Part shown: piece by piece, positions 20,201-32,123 of the stretch | How the letters are laid out: the number at the start of each line of letters is the position of its first letter | How positions within the stretch are numbered: the stretch's first letter is position 1 | Source: Blastocladiella britannica | Lineage: Eukaryota > Blastocladiomycota > Blastocladiomycetes > Blastocladiales > Blastocladiaceae | Direction of reading: 5' to 3' | Assembly (NCBI GenBank): GCA_025349905.2 | Contig: MU624571.1 | Span: 1 to 50,342 of the forward strand | Length of the DNA: 50,342 bases | Made by a program: the position numbers and the translations under genes | Notes under the pieces: generated by a model | What the model was told of the DNA's origin: nothing | Database searches by the model: none | The model's input: the letters and a program-made list of their open reading frames with translations, nothing else

Positions 20201-23200
20201 CCTGCAGTACTTTGGTCCGCGGCGACTCGCTCATGCCTTGGGTCAAAGCCTCGATCTTGTGTGTGCCGTCGCCGACGATCCAGTCGTTGAGCCGCCACAT
20301 GGCCTCCACGATCAGGTCCTTGCGGCCGTCGGCGCTGCCCACGTCCTGCAGCACGTCCCAGTGCTGCAGCTTCTCCGAGCACTGCACCCACTGCTCTTCC
20401 CAGAGCGTGAACTCGGCCTCGTTGAACGACATGGCATTGGACCGCGCCTTGAACTGCGCGTGCTCGTAGATCTGCTGCGCCCGCTCGTACAACCCGACCT
20501 GCTGGCACGAGAGCGCCGTGTTGGTCTCGGGATACATGCACCGGCGGCGCCAGAGACCCATAAACATGTCCACGTCGTTGAGCTCCTTCAAGAGGTCGCC
20601 AAACGCGTCCAGCACTGTGCGTTCCTGGTCCCGATTGCTCGGAATCGCTTGCTGCAGGTGCTGCAGGTACTCGGCGGCCGCGTACCAGGCATTGAACGTG
20701 CGCCCGAGGTACCGAATCACGTGGGGCGGGAACCGCGGGAGCGGGTTGCACCGGTTGATCCCCTCCAGGAACGTGGAAATCACATTGGGCTGCAAATGCT
20801 GCTGCTGGTGATGGTAGTCGCGGGTCAAGAGCGCGAGCATGGCGGGGAGGACCACGTCGCGCTCGCGGACCGTGAGGATGCCCCACGCGGTCGGGAACAG
20901 CTGGATCCACAGTGCATGCGCCGACTCGGGCCTGACGTGGATAAGCGAGCTGACGATGCCGCTAAGCTGCGGCGCGGCCTCGATGGAACTCCACAGCAAG
21001 TCCAGGAACTGCGGAATATAGTACGCGGTCGAAAGCGGCTCCCAGTTCTGCACCACCAGTGCGTACTCGAGGCGGGAGGCAATATCGCGCGGCAACACAT
21101 CGTCCACCAGGCCCAGCAGCAGCTTGCGCGTGGGCAGGTGTGGCGAGCGCATGCCTTGCAAGAACGCGCCTTCGAGCCCACGGCTAAGCTCACTGCGTTC
21201 CCGCAACACCTTGACCACCAGCTCAAAGTACTCGTGCATCAGGTCCTTGTCGTCAAAGCGCTGCACCGCATGCAGTGACGCAATCAGCGCACTCTTTTCC
21301 CGTAACGAGGGGGTGTTGGAGCGATCTTGTACCCACCCGCGGCACACGGTCAGCAACAGGCGACACAGGCGGGGGCTCTTGGCCTCCTCGGCAATCTTGT
21401 GAAGGACGCCCAGGTACACCCGCCGCTGGTCGTCCACCAGCAGGCCAAAGCGAACGTTGAGCAGCGCAAAGATGGCCATAAAGTCGGCCTCCCACTCGGG
21501 CGTCACGTCCTCCATGCCGACCACGTGGGCATTCAGGGCCACAAAGCTTTGCAACACGGGGGTCACAAACGACTCGACGGCGGCCGGGTCGCGCTTGGCG
21601 AACGCAGTCGCAAACTGGACCGCCATGACGAGCGACTGCAGCTCGAGCTGCTTGAGCGACGTGGTGATGAGCAGCGTGATGCTCTGCAGGACCTGGAACT
21701 CGATCGACTCTTGCATCAGCAGCCGGGCAAAGAACGGCACGAGGGCACTTGCAAACAGGGGTGTACGCATGTTGCCAATGCTGATGATCTGGGACGCCAT
21801 CTTGTACGTCTTGGACACGTGCATGATATCGCGCGGGTGCTCGAGATCGACCGCCAGCACGTCCAGCGTCCGCAAAAACAGCACGAGGCGGTCGCGCTCA
21901 GAGCTAGTGAAGGTGCGTGTAATCTCTCGCTCCAGGACGTGGTGGCGGAGAACGATATTGGGCCACAGCTTGTACAGGCGACGGAAAATCACAATCACGC
22001 GTGCAGACGCCAGGAGCGGCGCGGCCGCGGTAAGTGTAGTAGCTGTGGTCCCTGCCTTTGCATCATCACCGCCCCCACCACGCCCCTCGTCCCGTGCCTT
22101 CAAGTGCACGTCCCCGGGCTCACCAGCCAGCGGCATCGCGCTGCCTTCGTACCGATTGTTAACCAGCGCAACGTAAGGCTCCATGGAAAAAAAGAGGCGA
22201 ACGGTCGCGTCCGTCAGCTGGCGGCGGAAGGCTTCGTCGGCAAAAAGGTCCGCGTTGGCGGTGGTTGTTGCTGCCGCTCCTGCTGTTGGTGCTGTTGCTG
22301 ATGCAGGAGCAAGGGACGAGGAGGTGACGACCTCATCACCAATTTGCATCGCGTCCTCGTCGCTCGCGGCTTGTGCAGCCGCTGCCGCCGCTTCTTGTGC
22401 GCTCTGCTCTGCCCACTCGACAATCGTCTCCATCAACTCGAGCGCGACAACTCGCCCATCCATTTGGGTCGGAGGCGAAATCAGGCGCTGGGCGCTTGCG
22501 AGCAGACTGGGCATCAGTGCCGAGCGGACGTGGTAAAAGATGGCGCGACCCGCCGTGACAATATGCAACGGGTGCGCTTGGTTAAACACCTTTTCGTCCG
22601 AAAGGGCCGCTTGAATCGCCGTCACCATGCTCTGCGGGAACCCTTCTAGGCGGGACGGGAGAAGATCCAGCAGCACTTCCAGCGCCTGGTACATGAGAGG
22701 CCGCACCTCCATCGCGCCCTCGCGCGCCAGCGCCTCAAATGTCTGGCCAATGAACCGGGCCGGAACGTGTTCAAAGGTGGCAATGGTCGCGGCGAGAACA
22801 CCCAGGGCAGACCCACGGATGGTGGTGTCGCGGTTTTCCACAAACCCGTACGCCAACCGAAGCACGTCATCCCACACGGTCATGAGCTGGCCGGGAATGT
22901 ACTGGACGAGGCATGTCAGGAGCTGGAAAATCTCCAAAACCAACTTATCGGGCAGTGTCGACAGCGGAATGGCGCGAATTTGCTCCAGCCGATTGGGGGT
23001 GAGCACCACCTGCAGTGGGTTCTGCGGCGGCACCTGCTGTGACGACGGCTGCGAGGAAGAGGAAGCGTGGGTGATCGATAGCGCAGAGGACGGTCGCTGC
23101 GATTCAGAGAGCTGCTGTTGCTGCTGCTGGGAGCGGAAGAGGATAAACACGAATTGGCAGGCGGGCACCAACAAATGCGAGAGAACCATGTCGTCGTTCG

Positions 23201-26200
23201 GCTCCAGGGTGCCTAGGCACTGCTCCATAATGGCGTCGACATCGTTCCACCCGTACGCAAAGGCGGCGGCGTGCATGCGCGCCTCAATCCGGACGCGCAT
23301 AAATGACATGGGGAATGCCGCCAGCCACTTGGAAAGTGCGCGGTAGGCAGGGACGCGGGTGGTGGGACGGGCAGCAAACATCAGATAGAGCTCGACGAGC
23401 TGCACGGACTGCTCATCGTACTCGTGCGCGGACGCGACCGCGCTTGGCTCGGGGAGCCGCTGGTAGAGGCTATCGGTGAGAACGTTGCACTTGAGCGACA
23501 CCAGCGTCGCTACGATGACGCACTGGGCGAGCGACAGTGTCGAGCTGTCGTCATCGCCGCCGAAAAATGTGTCCAGTCCCATTTGCAACGCCTGGCGCAG
23601 CGGTTGGCCCTTGGGCGACTTGAGCAGACCAATAAACAAGCTGAGCACAGCCGGCGTAGTGGACACATGGGAGGCAAACCACTTAATCGCCAGATCAGGG
23701 GTGCGCGAGCAAAAGACCGCCAAGGGGTCGCGAAAGGGACTCGTCAATTGGCGCCGAGTCAGTTCCTCAAGGTGGAGCACGAACTGGATGGGGCCCTCGA
23801 TTGGGAGGTCAAATTCCGCCGGTAGGGTCCCGAGCGACATCAAACCAGCAACGAGCAAGGTGCACTCTCGAGAGAGAGTAAAGTTTTGCTTGGCGGCCAT
23901 CAACGTCGCGGGATCGTCGGCCACATCCTTGAGCTCGACAAGCAGCCGATTCCAAACCTCGACCCTGAAGCACCCAGGCATCAGATTTCCTAGCCGCCCA
24001 AGCGTTTCGACGTTCTGCAGCGTGAACTTGGTGCGGTCGGTCAGTGCTGCCAGGATCGGCTTCAGCTGCTGCTCGAGCACACTCTTGGAAAAGTTCAAGG
24101 GGCGGTTGGCGGGGCTCACGATCTGCCGCATAGCCTCCTCGGCCGCGTCCACCACGGGCTTGGGCTGACTGGTGAACGACCGGAAGAACGCCAGCTGAAT
24201 CTTGTTGCAGTCGTTGGGCTCTACAAACCCCTCGCAGGACATGGCGGCCGAGAGGAGCTGGACGCATGCCACGCGGCGAGCGACGCCGACAGATCCTTCC
24301 ACGGCCCACTCGTGCGCGGACCCATTGTCCTTGTCCTCGGCCCCGACCATGGCGCGCGCTTCAATCAGAAGCTTGTCCAGGCCGTCGCTCAGCTCCAGCA
24401 GCGGCGGGCGGAGGTTCAGGCAGTATGTGAGCGCGTCCATGTGCCCAATCTGCATCGCCTCAGGCAGCGTGCGGAATGGCTTGTTGATGATCGGGTCCAC
24501 GAGTTGGTCGCGCATCGGCCGCAGCAGGTCCGTCACGTCGGTGCCCAGCAGGTCCGCCAGCAATCGGATGCAGGCCTTGGCGGCGGCGCGCGCCTGGGCC
24601 GAATCGCTGGCCAGGTCCGAGGCAAAGAGCGCCGTGACCGACTGCGCATGGTCCTTGGACACCGGATCGATGCTGGGCTGGTTGCACTGCTTGACGAGCT
24701 GGTTGAGAAGGTCCTGAATGCGCGCTGCAAACGGGGCGTTGGGGACGGCCTTGAGGAGGTACATGAGCGCCTGAATAAAGTCAATTTCGCGCTCCACCAG
24801 CCACTGCACCGACACCTTGAGCTGCACACACGCAGCAATGCCATCCAGGCCGCCGCTGAGCTGCCAGAATCCGTCACAGTAGCACAATCGGCAGAGTTTG
24901 AGCGCTGCAGCATGGAAAACGGGTGCCAGTGTTGCCGCATCCGCTCCGTCCTGCTGCCGTTGTTGCCCGAGCCCAACGATAAAGGCATGCATGAGCAGAG
25001 AGCGGGCCAAGTCGCGCGACTGCGGCAGATGATGGACAAACATGGGCACCAGTCCGTCAAGGAGGACATTGGCATGGGCCGAGGCAAGGCCGCGCTGCAC
25101 GAGCAACTTGACGTACACGGCGGAATCGGCCACGTCCAGCCGTGCGGCATGCATCAACGCCGTGAACAGCGCTGGGTCCACGAGCATTTTGCTCTCCTCG
25201 GCAACGTAGCGCAGGAACTGGTACGCCTCGGGCCAGAGCGCCTCAAACTTGGGGTCGTCGGAATTGAAGATCTCGATACAGTGCGCAGTCAGCTCGGCCA
25301 CGTCCAGGGACGCACCCGCCATTTGCCCAGTCCCGGCCAGGAGCGCAAACTTGATGGGCACCTTGGCCGGCGCCGGATTCAGCTTGGTGGCGCTTTCGGG
25401 CGCCCACTCGAGATGGCTGTGGTTGAACCCACCCAGGCGACCAAGAATGCGGAAGGCAATGTTGGCGTCCTCCTTGTTGTACGGCAGCGGGTGGAGGTGC
25501 AGTGAGAGGCCGCGCAAGAGTCCAGCGCTCACGTTCTTGACCGATTGCTCCACAAAACTGCGCGAGAGGCCGTCCAGGACGCGGTCAATGATGCGCAGCG
25601 CGCCATTCACGAGCTTGGGGCTCATGTGCAGCGCCATGATGAGGGGCGGCAGCAAGAGCTCGAGGTAAGGGAGCGCGTCTTCCAGTGTCATGGGCAGCCC
25701 CAAAATGATTTCCAGGATTGTCTCGCGGACATGGACGTGAGGGCTCTCGCGAATGCGCCGCACGAGCTCGGCCAGCAGTACATGCAACCGGGGCCGCAGC
25801 AGCTCGTGCTCAGCCTCGACCTCGGAGCTTTGCGACCGCACCAGCTGATGCAGGACCAAAAAGTACGGAGTCGGGTTCAGCGTCTTGGATGAGAGCTCGA
25901 GGCACTTTTCAATCAAAGGTACGTAGTACTTGAAGTAGATGCTCTGGCAGAGCGCTGGCTGGTTGCGCACAGTGGAAATGACCAGCTTGAGGAGGCGCAC
26001 AAAGATGGCGCACAGGTAAGGGTTGCCTTCGTCAATGCCAGGGAGCTTGTCCAGAATCATGGGCAAAATCACCGACAAGCACCCAGACGCGAGCTGTTCG
26101 TGGGCCAAGAGAGACTGTGGGAGCGCCAAGAGCGCCGTGTCGTTGAGGATGCCGTGCAGCATGCCGTCCACATTCGACTCGAGCACCTCTTGGTAAAGCG

Positions 26201-28867
26201 CCGGATCCAGGTGCAGGAACATGCCCAGGAACTCGTCCGCCATCTTGCGCTCCTCCTTGACCTTGGAGCCCATGTGCGAGAACATCGGGTCCGACGATTG
26301 TGCCGCCATGTTGGCGTGCGGAATGTCCATCCAAAAGAGCTCAAAGCACTGCAGCACGGCCCCAAACAGCGCCAAAAACAGCTGCCGTTCCGCTGGCGAC
26401 TCGGGCGAGTACAGCGCAACAGTCGTGTCCGGCTTGATGCCACGGGCAGAGATGCACCCGCGCAACTGCTCAACAATCCATGTGAGGCGCGGCAAAAAGA
26501 TCCCCAGGAGCGACTGAAGCGTTTGCTTTTCGCGACTCAAGATCTCCTCGCGCGACGGCGTAACACCAATCCGTGCTGTTGGGGACGTGGTGGAAAAGTG
26601 GCTCCGGAGTGGCCGGCTGAGCACAAAGTCGATCTCGTCCATGGCGGAAGGCAGCATTGGAGACCCTGCAGCGCTGTTTGCGTGCCCGGTTGCGGTGGTG
26701 GTGGCAGTGGCGCTGTGGCCGGAAGCCAGAGTCGGGTCCGTGGAAAGCGACGACAATGGTGGCTCGCCCAACTGCATGGTATCCGAGTCGTGCTGAGCGG
26801 GGCTACCGCTCCCACTAGTGGAATCAACGGACGCGGTGGTCGGGGTTGCGCGCATCGCCGGGGAAAGAATGGACTTTTTGAGCACGCGGAATTCCGGGAT
26901 GCGGTCGGCGATGCCCACCAAAAAGGCAGTAATGACCGCCAGCGACTGGCGCATGAGCGTCTCGGTCAGCGGCACAAGCCGATCCAGGCGCCCCACCTCT
27001 TCGGGCGACAACGGCTGTGGCACTCCTTGCACCTGCATTTGGCTGTTGTTCGTTTGCACCCACCCCTGCATGTTGCTCATGTACTTGCCGTGCTCGTTCT
27101 TTTTTTCCATGAGGCGGTGGAACATCTGAACGAGTGCATCCTGCAGCGCGTTGGTGGCGCGGAGTGCATTGTGGGTGGCGGTCGGGTCGAGTCGCATATC
27201 CTGGATGAGCGCGCTAAAGTGCTGGTGAATGAGCGCGAAATCGTCGAGGCTGAGCGCCCTGTCCAGGGCATTGCGCTCCGTCTCGATCCACTCGGCCATG
27301 ACGCGAATGACAAGCGCGCACAGCATGGAGCGGGTGGTGGCGCCGTCTCCCAGCCAAATCTGCTCAGGGAGGAGTCGCGGTAGGAACTGGAGCATGCCAA
27401 CGCGGTAGTGCGAGTTGAGGGGCTTGTTGGTCGTTGGCGCGATAAAGTTGCGGAAGGCCTGCAGGAGCTCGCGGCGAGTGAGGTAGGGCTCGCCGGGCAG
27501 GCAGCGAGCAAGCTGGATGGTCATGTCGGCGATCTGGCGGAGTTGATCCACCGACGGCGCTTGGATGGTGGGCGGCATGATGAACGACAGGAGGCCAACC
27601 ATCTTCACCTGCCATGACAGGAGCTCAAAGTAGAGATCCGTCACACGGACCAGGGCGGGGGCAATGCCGACATGCATGCGGCCCTCTTGGTCGGCCAGCT
27701 CGAGGTATTGCTGCTGCTGCCGTGGGAGCGCCATAGTGACGGCAATGACCGCGTTGATCAGCTGCGAGATGTGGTCCCGGTGTGCAGGGTCGAGCTCCTC
27801 GTGAAGGTGATGGAAAAGCACTGGCGAGCAGTCGCCAATCACCTTGATGCTGGGAAGTGTCCGGCGTGGTGTCAGCGGGGTCGGCTCAAATGGCACATCG
27901 CATGCGTCAGCGGTGCCCTCGCCACTCGTTTCGAGCGAGCGCAGCGCGTCGTTGAAGGTGGATACGATAGCTTCGGGCAGTGCTTTGATCATGCGGTAGA
28001 GGACGCCAGTGAGCCCGGGAATCTGTAAATTCGTTTTCCGTATTTGAGTCAGTTACACTTCCTGCACTGACGAGAGCAATAGAGTATAGACAGACCGCAA
28101 GCTCTTTCGGGATCAGTTTCACTCGCTGAAGAGCAACGAGACACTTGCTGGCAATCAGGCTGACCTCTTCCACGTCCAACTCGATGATGGCATACAGCGC
28201 TGGAAGCAGTTGACCAACGTGGTCCTTGACCACTTGCGGTGCGATCGCGTATTGCAGGAGTTGCAGTGCGCTAGACCGCAGTTTCTACCAGTTGCATTTT
28301 TTTTTTCTCCTCCAAGTGAATCATCCAATTCGTGGAAAAGCGATCAATCGAAAATAAAAAGAAGGGTACCTGGCCAGAAATAGGCGACATGGGCATCGGT
28401 GGGTCCATGCTGAGGGTGGGCAGGATTGCAGGCAGGAGTTTTACTGCAAAGGCCACAGTGTCAAAGCGCGACAACTGCTCGACAGAATGGAAATCGCGCA
28501 GCAACTCGAGGAGCTTGTCGGCGGCGTCGAGCCTGGCTGTCTCTATGTACCACCAATACCGTGCGATGAGTGCATCAATTTTTTGTTAAAGAACATGGCA
28601 AACCAGCGCACCGTCGTCGCTGCTCTGGAATATGTCGAACAGAATTACCAATTGGTTCATGGCCGTATCGGTGGGCTCTTCGGTGCTACCCGAGGCCGGG
28701 TCGGTCGGGGGATTGCTGCTGGATGAGTCTGGCGCAGCATGCGCCGTGCTGGACGAGGTGTCGCCCTGGGCCATGGCGTCTCCAGGCAAGGATGTCGGGG
28801 GATCCACGTCCATCTGTGAGTCGTCGTCATTAACCGTGTCTGCTGGCGGTCGCATCGGGTTTTCCAT
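17295..28867 (-). CDS. TRA1: TRA1/TRRAP, SAGA and NuA4 activator-binding subunit (PIKK pseudokinase)
   Basis: Giant nuclear scaffold that binds transcription activators and recruits the SAGA and NuA4 acetyltransferase complexes. Four exons: 28867-28604 (or -28595), 28540-28370, 28284-28096 and 28022-17295, about 3783 aa, near yeast (3744) and human (about 3850) sizes. The first exon is a disordered head (MENPMRPPADT). HEAT repeats fill most of the protein, then the FAT domain, a PI3K-like domain (from about residue 3400, with VVPLAGHARMIAHDPTG) and a C-terminal FATC ending LWMPFL. Where active PIKKs carry the DRH and DFG motifs, this protein reads IHLSLGTGHMWMSEALPSMDN, so it is catalytically dead, as expected for TRRAP. 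Oddities: Gln/Ser-rich inserts and a poly-Ala/poly-Gly insert near residue 2950 in FAT. The exon 1 donor is uncertain (GTTTGC or GTTCTT). Confidence 0.97.
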
Positions 28868-29333
28868 TTTTTTGTTCGTTCGCGTGCGACGGCAGCGTCT
28901 GTGGTTGGACCAGGTTTAGTCGGACTCGAATAAAATCAAAAATAAATAGGCGACATTACGAGGTGCGTGCGTGCGTGTGTTTCCGCTGTCGCTGGTGTGC
29001 TGTCGTGCCTTCAATACGCGAAAATCGTCAGAATTTTTTTTGATGCGCGGATTCACTCCGATCAAGTCGTCGTCGTGAAAGCCAAAGATGAAAAAAAAAA
29101 AAAAAACACCGTGAGTACCGCGTCAAGGATAAATCTCCAGCAGAATAAGGGGCCGGCGAGTGGGTGAGTGTGGTCGAATGTATAAAGGAAAGATTGTTTG
29201 AAAAGATTTTTTTTACAATTGCAGCCGCCGACAATCGGTCGGTGGCAGGCTACGTGATACGCTCGGCTCGACTGTACTTTCCTCGTTGTGTGTTGTTGGG
29301 TTAAGAAAAAAAAGAAAGGGCCCTTCCCTTCTG
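28868..29333. other. TRA1 upstream region with A/T tracts
   Basis: 466 bp between the TRA1 start and the Lunapark stop, both on the minus strand, so it should hold the TRA1 promoter and the Lunapark 3' end. It contains A/T homopolymers (a run of 16 A near 29091, A8 runs near 29308) and GTGCGTGCGTGCGTG near 28962. A 66-codon frame on the plus strand spans the A run (lysine run) and has no coding character. No other gene is visible. Confidence 0.5.
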
Positions 29334-31092
29334 TTACTCGGTGACGGCCGTGGCGGGCGGCGCTGGCACGGGCGAGGGCGACCTCTTGGGAGAAAGCGAA
29401 CGCTCGCGAGTGGCAGCAGCCGGCGTCTTTTCTGATGCGACTGCATCGGTCTCGACAAGGTTCCAGCCTTCGTCCGTCGCGTCGGCGCCGGTCGCAGGGG
29501 CAGTGGACGCACTGGCCTGCGACTGGTCGGAACCAGACACGTCCGCAGCAGGAGCTGCAGTATTTGGGGCAGAAGCAGGAGCAGGAGCGGCAGTAGCACT
29601 GAACGGGGCAGGAATCACGGGAACGGGCGGAACGGGACCCGCTCCGGGCATGAATCCGACCACCATGGGCGGGGTAGTCGGGCGCACGAACGGCGACGGC
29701 GGGAGCGGTACGGCCGACGGATCAAAGGGGTCGGCCAGAGATGATGGCTGGGGCGGTGCAATCACGTCGGGCGGAAGCGGTGCATCGGGGACCATTTTCT
29801 GGAACAACCACGGTGCGCCAGCGGCCTTGGCCTCGCGATCATTGAGTGTGGCGCACATGCGGCAGACAAACTTAATATTCGCAAACTCGGCCGGGTGCGC
29901 CAGGCCGTTGTGAGTGTGGCACATGCCGCAGATCAGCGCAAACCGACGCAGCAGATCCAGCTCGGCGGCAGCAATGCGCACCGTCCCTGGTGGATCCTGG
30001 GCGGCAATGTCACGGTCGCCATTGCCATTCCCATTGGAGCTGCCGTCACCAAGAACCGCACGCTCAACCAACTTTCCGAGCCACCCGCCATTGCTGCTGC
30101 CTTGATCCGCTGCTGATGCAGCCGAGGAGGGAGGAGGCGCCTCGATTGCCAGTGGCTGCGAAGTCGGCGCATCGTCACCTTCAGTACGACCGCGCGGCGA
30201 CATGGGTCCCGCAGCGGCAGCACTGGGATTCGATGGGCCAGCCGCGAGTCGGAGTGCGGGCGACGAGATCGATCGCACCTGCGGGTTCTGCTGCAGGAAG
30301 CGCGGATCGGTTTTGATGAACGGTGCTCCGGAGCCGGGGAACATGCCGTGCTGCTGCTGTGGTGAGCCAGGGAACGCCGTGTTGGGCGGAGCATTGGTTC
30401 CCGGCTGTGACTTTTTTTTTGTTACATTTGTGGATAAGTAATCGCAATACTGGTAATAAAAAGAATAAAAGCAAGTACCTCGTCGTCCAGCAAGTGCTCG
30501 TAGCGCTCAATCAGCTCCTTGGCACGGTAGAAGGCAGTGATCTTTTTCAGCTCTTCGATTTTGGCGCGCTGCTGAGCCTTGAGCGAGTCCAGGCGGGCCG
30601 CAGCGGTATCGCGCGCGCGTTCGTACCACCAGGTGACGACTCGGCGCAACCAAAGGAGCCTTTTGTGATGAGGTGCGGAGGTGTGAGGAGACCCAGTGGC
30701 ACCACCTGAAAAAATGAAGAAATAGAAAAAAGCACAGACAAGATGGGACCAAAAAGCACAGCCAGAAAGCGCACAGAGTCAGTCTTCCATCGGTTGGCGG
30801 CAGCGTAGAGGTGTGCGTCCTGGGCAAGCAGTGCCGAGTCCGCAACCGAGGTAGATGCGTCCAGGTCGTCGCCCCAGTTGTCCGGGACCGAGTGCAGGTT
30901 GACCGAGAAGGCCACGGCGACCAAGAGACCCCATAGTGCGAGCGCGTAGTAAGTGGCGGCGCGTTTCTGGATGTGCTCGCGCGATTTGGCATCGGCCAGC
31001 AAGATGTGTTCGGCGCGGATGCTCGCGTCGATCTTGTCGAGGGCCTTTTCGAACGAGTCCGTTGTCGACTCGCGCGAGAAGAGATTTCCCAT
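29334..31092 (-). CDS. LNP1: Lunapark, ER three-way-junction protein
   Basis: Stabilises three-way junctions of tubular ER, acting with atlastin/Sey1 and reticulons. Exons 31092-30740, 30659-30479 and 30410-29334 sum to 1611 nt (536 aa). Start MGNLFSRES fits N-myristoylation, which is known for animal Lunapark. A short coiled coil (FEKALDKIDASIRAEH) precedes two membrane segments (YYALALWGLLVAVAFSV and RFLAVLFGPILLLW, the second formed across intron 1), then a second coiled coil (RLDSLKAQQRAKIEELKK). The zinc ribbon has two CxxC pairs in CGMCHTHNGLAHPAEF and VCRMCATLN. A long Pro/Ala/Ser-rich tail follows. Intron 1 (GTCTGT, 80 nt) was chosen because it restores the length match to animal Lunapark through the second membrane segment; a shorter alternative donor exists. 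Divergent from the DJ-1 gene. Confidence 0.92.
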
Positions 31093-31223
31093 TGTTATTC
31101 GTATGTTGTTGTGCTTGTACTTGTAGTCGGATTGGTGAAAAAATGTGAAGCTGTTGACGAAAGAGCGGTGGCGGTCAAGTCTTTTTGAAGAGCGGCACGC
31201 AAACCTCAACTGAAGTCCAAAAT
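31093..31223. promoter_or_regulatory. Shared promoter region, Lunapark / DJ-1
   Basis: 131 bp separate the start codons of two divergent genes, so both promoters must lie here or overlap the coding sequence. There is no clear TATA box; AT-rich sequence near 31098-31150 could position transcription of Lunapark. No further motif is recognised. Confidence 0.5.
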
Positions 31224-31988
31224 ATGAGCGACCCACAACAGGATCCTCCCCTCTGCGCATTGGTCGTGATCGCTGATGGCTCAGAGGAAATGGAGGCCGT
31301 CATTATCATTGATTTGCTGCGTCGGGCTCGCTTGGACGTCAGGGTCGCTGGCCTGCTCTCGGCTGATCCCGTTAACTGCAGCCGCGGTGTGGTATTGGTC
31401 CCGGACGCGGCGCTGTCCACTGTGGCCCATCTGGTCAGTATAACTTTGTGCTTGGCTGGTTTCTGTCTAATATATTTTGACGTCGAATGACAGGATTACA
31501 GCGTGGTCGTGCTCCCGGGTGGTCTGGGCGGAGCCAAGGCATTTAAGCAGGTCCGTTCGGCTGTCTTGGGTGTAATTTCTTGACGTTGTACTCACTGTAG
31601 ATGTTTTCAGTCATCCGCAATCCGCGACCTGCTCACATCTGCTTTGGAACACCCGACGCGACGGGTGGGGTTGGTGTGCGCGGCACCGATCGCACTGGCA
31701 GGAGTCCTGGCGGGATCAGCGAAGCTGAGGTCGCAGTACAGAGAGTTGGAGGTCACGTCGCACCCGAGCGTCGAGCGGGAGGTGGTGGATCCGCTCACCA
31801 GTGCTGGATTCAATGCCGAGTACTCGGATCAGCGGGTGGTGTGGACGCTGGGCGGGCGGCTGGTGACGTCGCGTGGGCCCGGGACGAGCATGGAGTTTGC
31901 GCTGGCGATCGTGACGGCTGTGGCCGGTGCGGAGCGCGCGGCCGAGGTAGCGGGCCCATTGGTGTTGTACCCAGGGCAGCGTCCGTGA
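31224..31988 (+). CDS. DJ-1/PARK7 family protein
   Basis: Small cytosolic DJ-1/PfpI-fold protein of the redox-sensing, methylglyoxal-handling family. Exons 31224-31433, 31494-31550 and 31611-31988 give 214 aa, about 25 longer than human DJ-1, with a short N-terminal extension. The active-site set is complete: Glu24 in DGSEEMEA (Glu18 of human DJ-1), the nucleophile Cys112 in LVCAAPIAL (Cys106) and His140 in TSHPS (His126). The conserved [18 protein letters not shown] block reads [14 protein letters not shown]. The last acceptor is TTTTCAG at 31610, not the TAG 10 bp earlier, because only this restores [12 protein letters not shown]. Fungal relatives with the same residues also include glyoxalase III-type enzymes, but this one follows the DJ-1 branch in length and motif order. 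Confidence 0.93.
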
Positions 31989-32123
31989 CTGCAAATCCTC
32001 TTTGCCTCGATCCGATCAAAACTTTCCTCGTCAAATCAACCAAATACACTCGTTCGCCACCGCTCTCACCGTGCTCATTTTCGTTTTCAAGGAAAAGGAA
32101 AAGAAATTAAACCGAATAAAAAA

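Noticed and set aside
19371..21278. 635-codon open frame on the plus strand
   Set aside because: It lies antisense to conserved TRA1 coding sequence; the high-GC codon use of TRA1 leaves the opposite strand open. It has no recognisable domain and is Arg/His/Gln-rich as shadow frames are.
26100..27383. 427-codon plus-strand frame, and a similar one at 24312-25505
   Set aside because: Also antisense to TRA1 HEAT repeats; shadow frames without domains.
30660..30703. Shorter Lunapark intron ending at the TTTTTTCAG acceptor
   Set aside because: It closes in frame but shortens the second membrane segment and breaks collinearity with animal Lunapark; the 80-nt intron keeps both.
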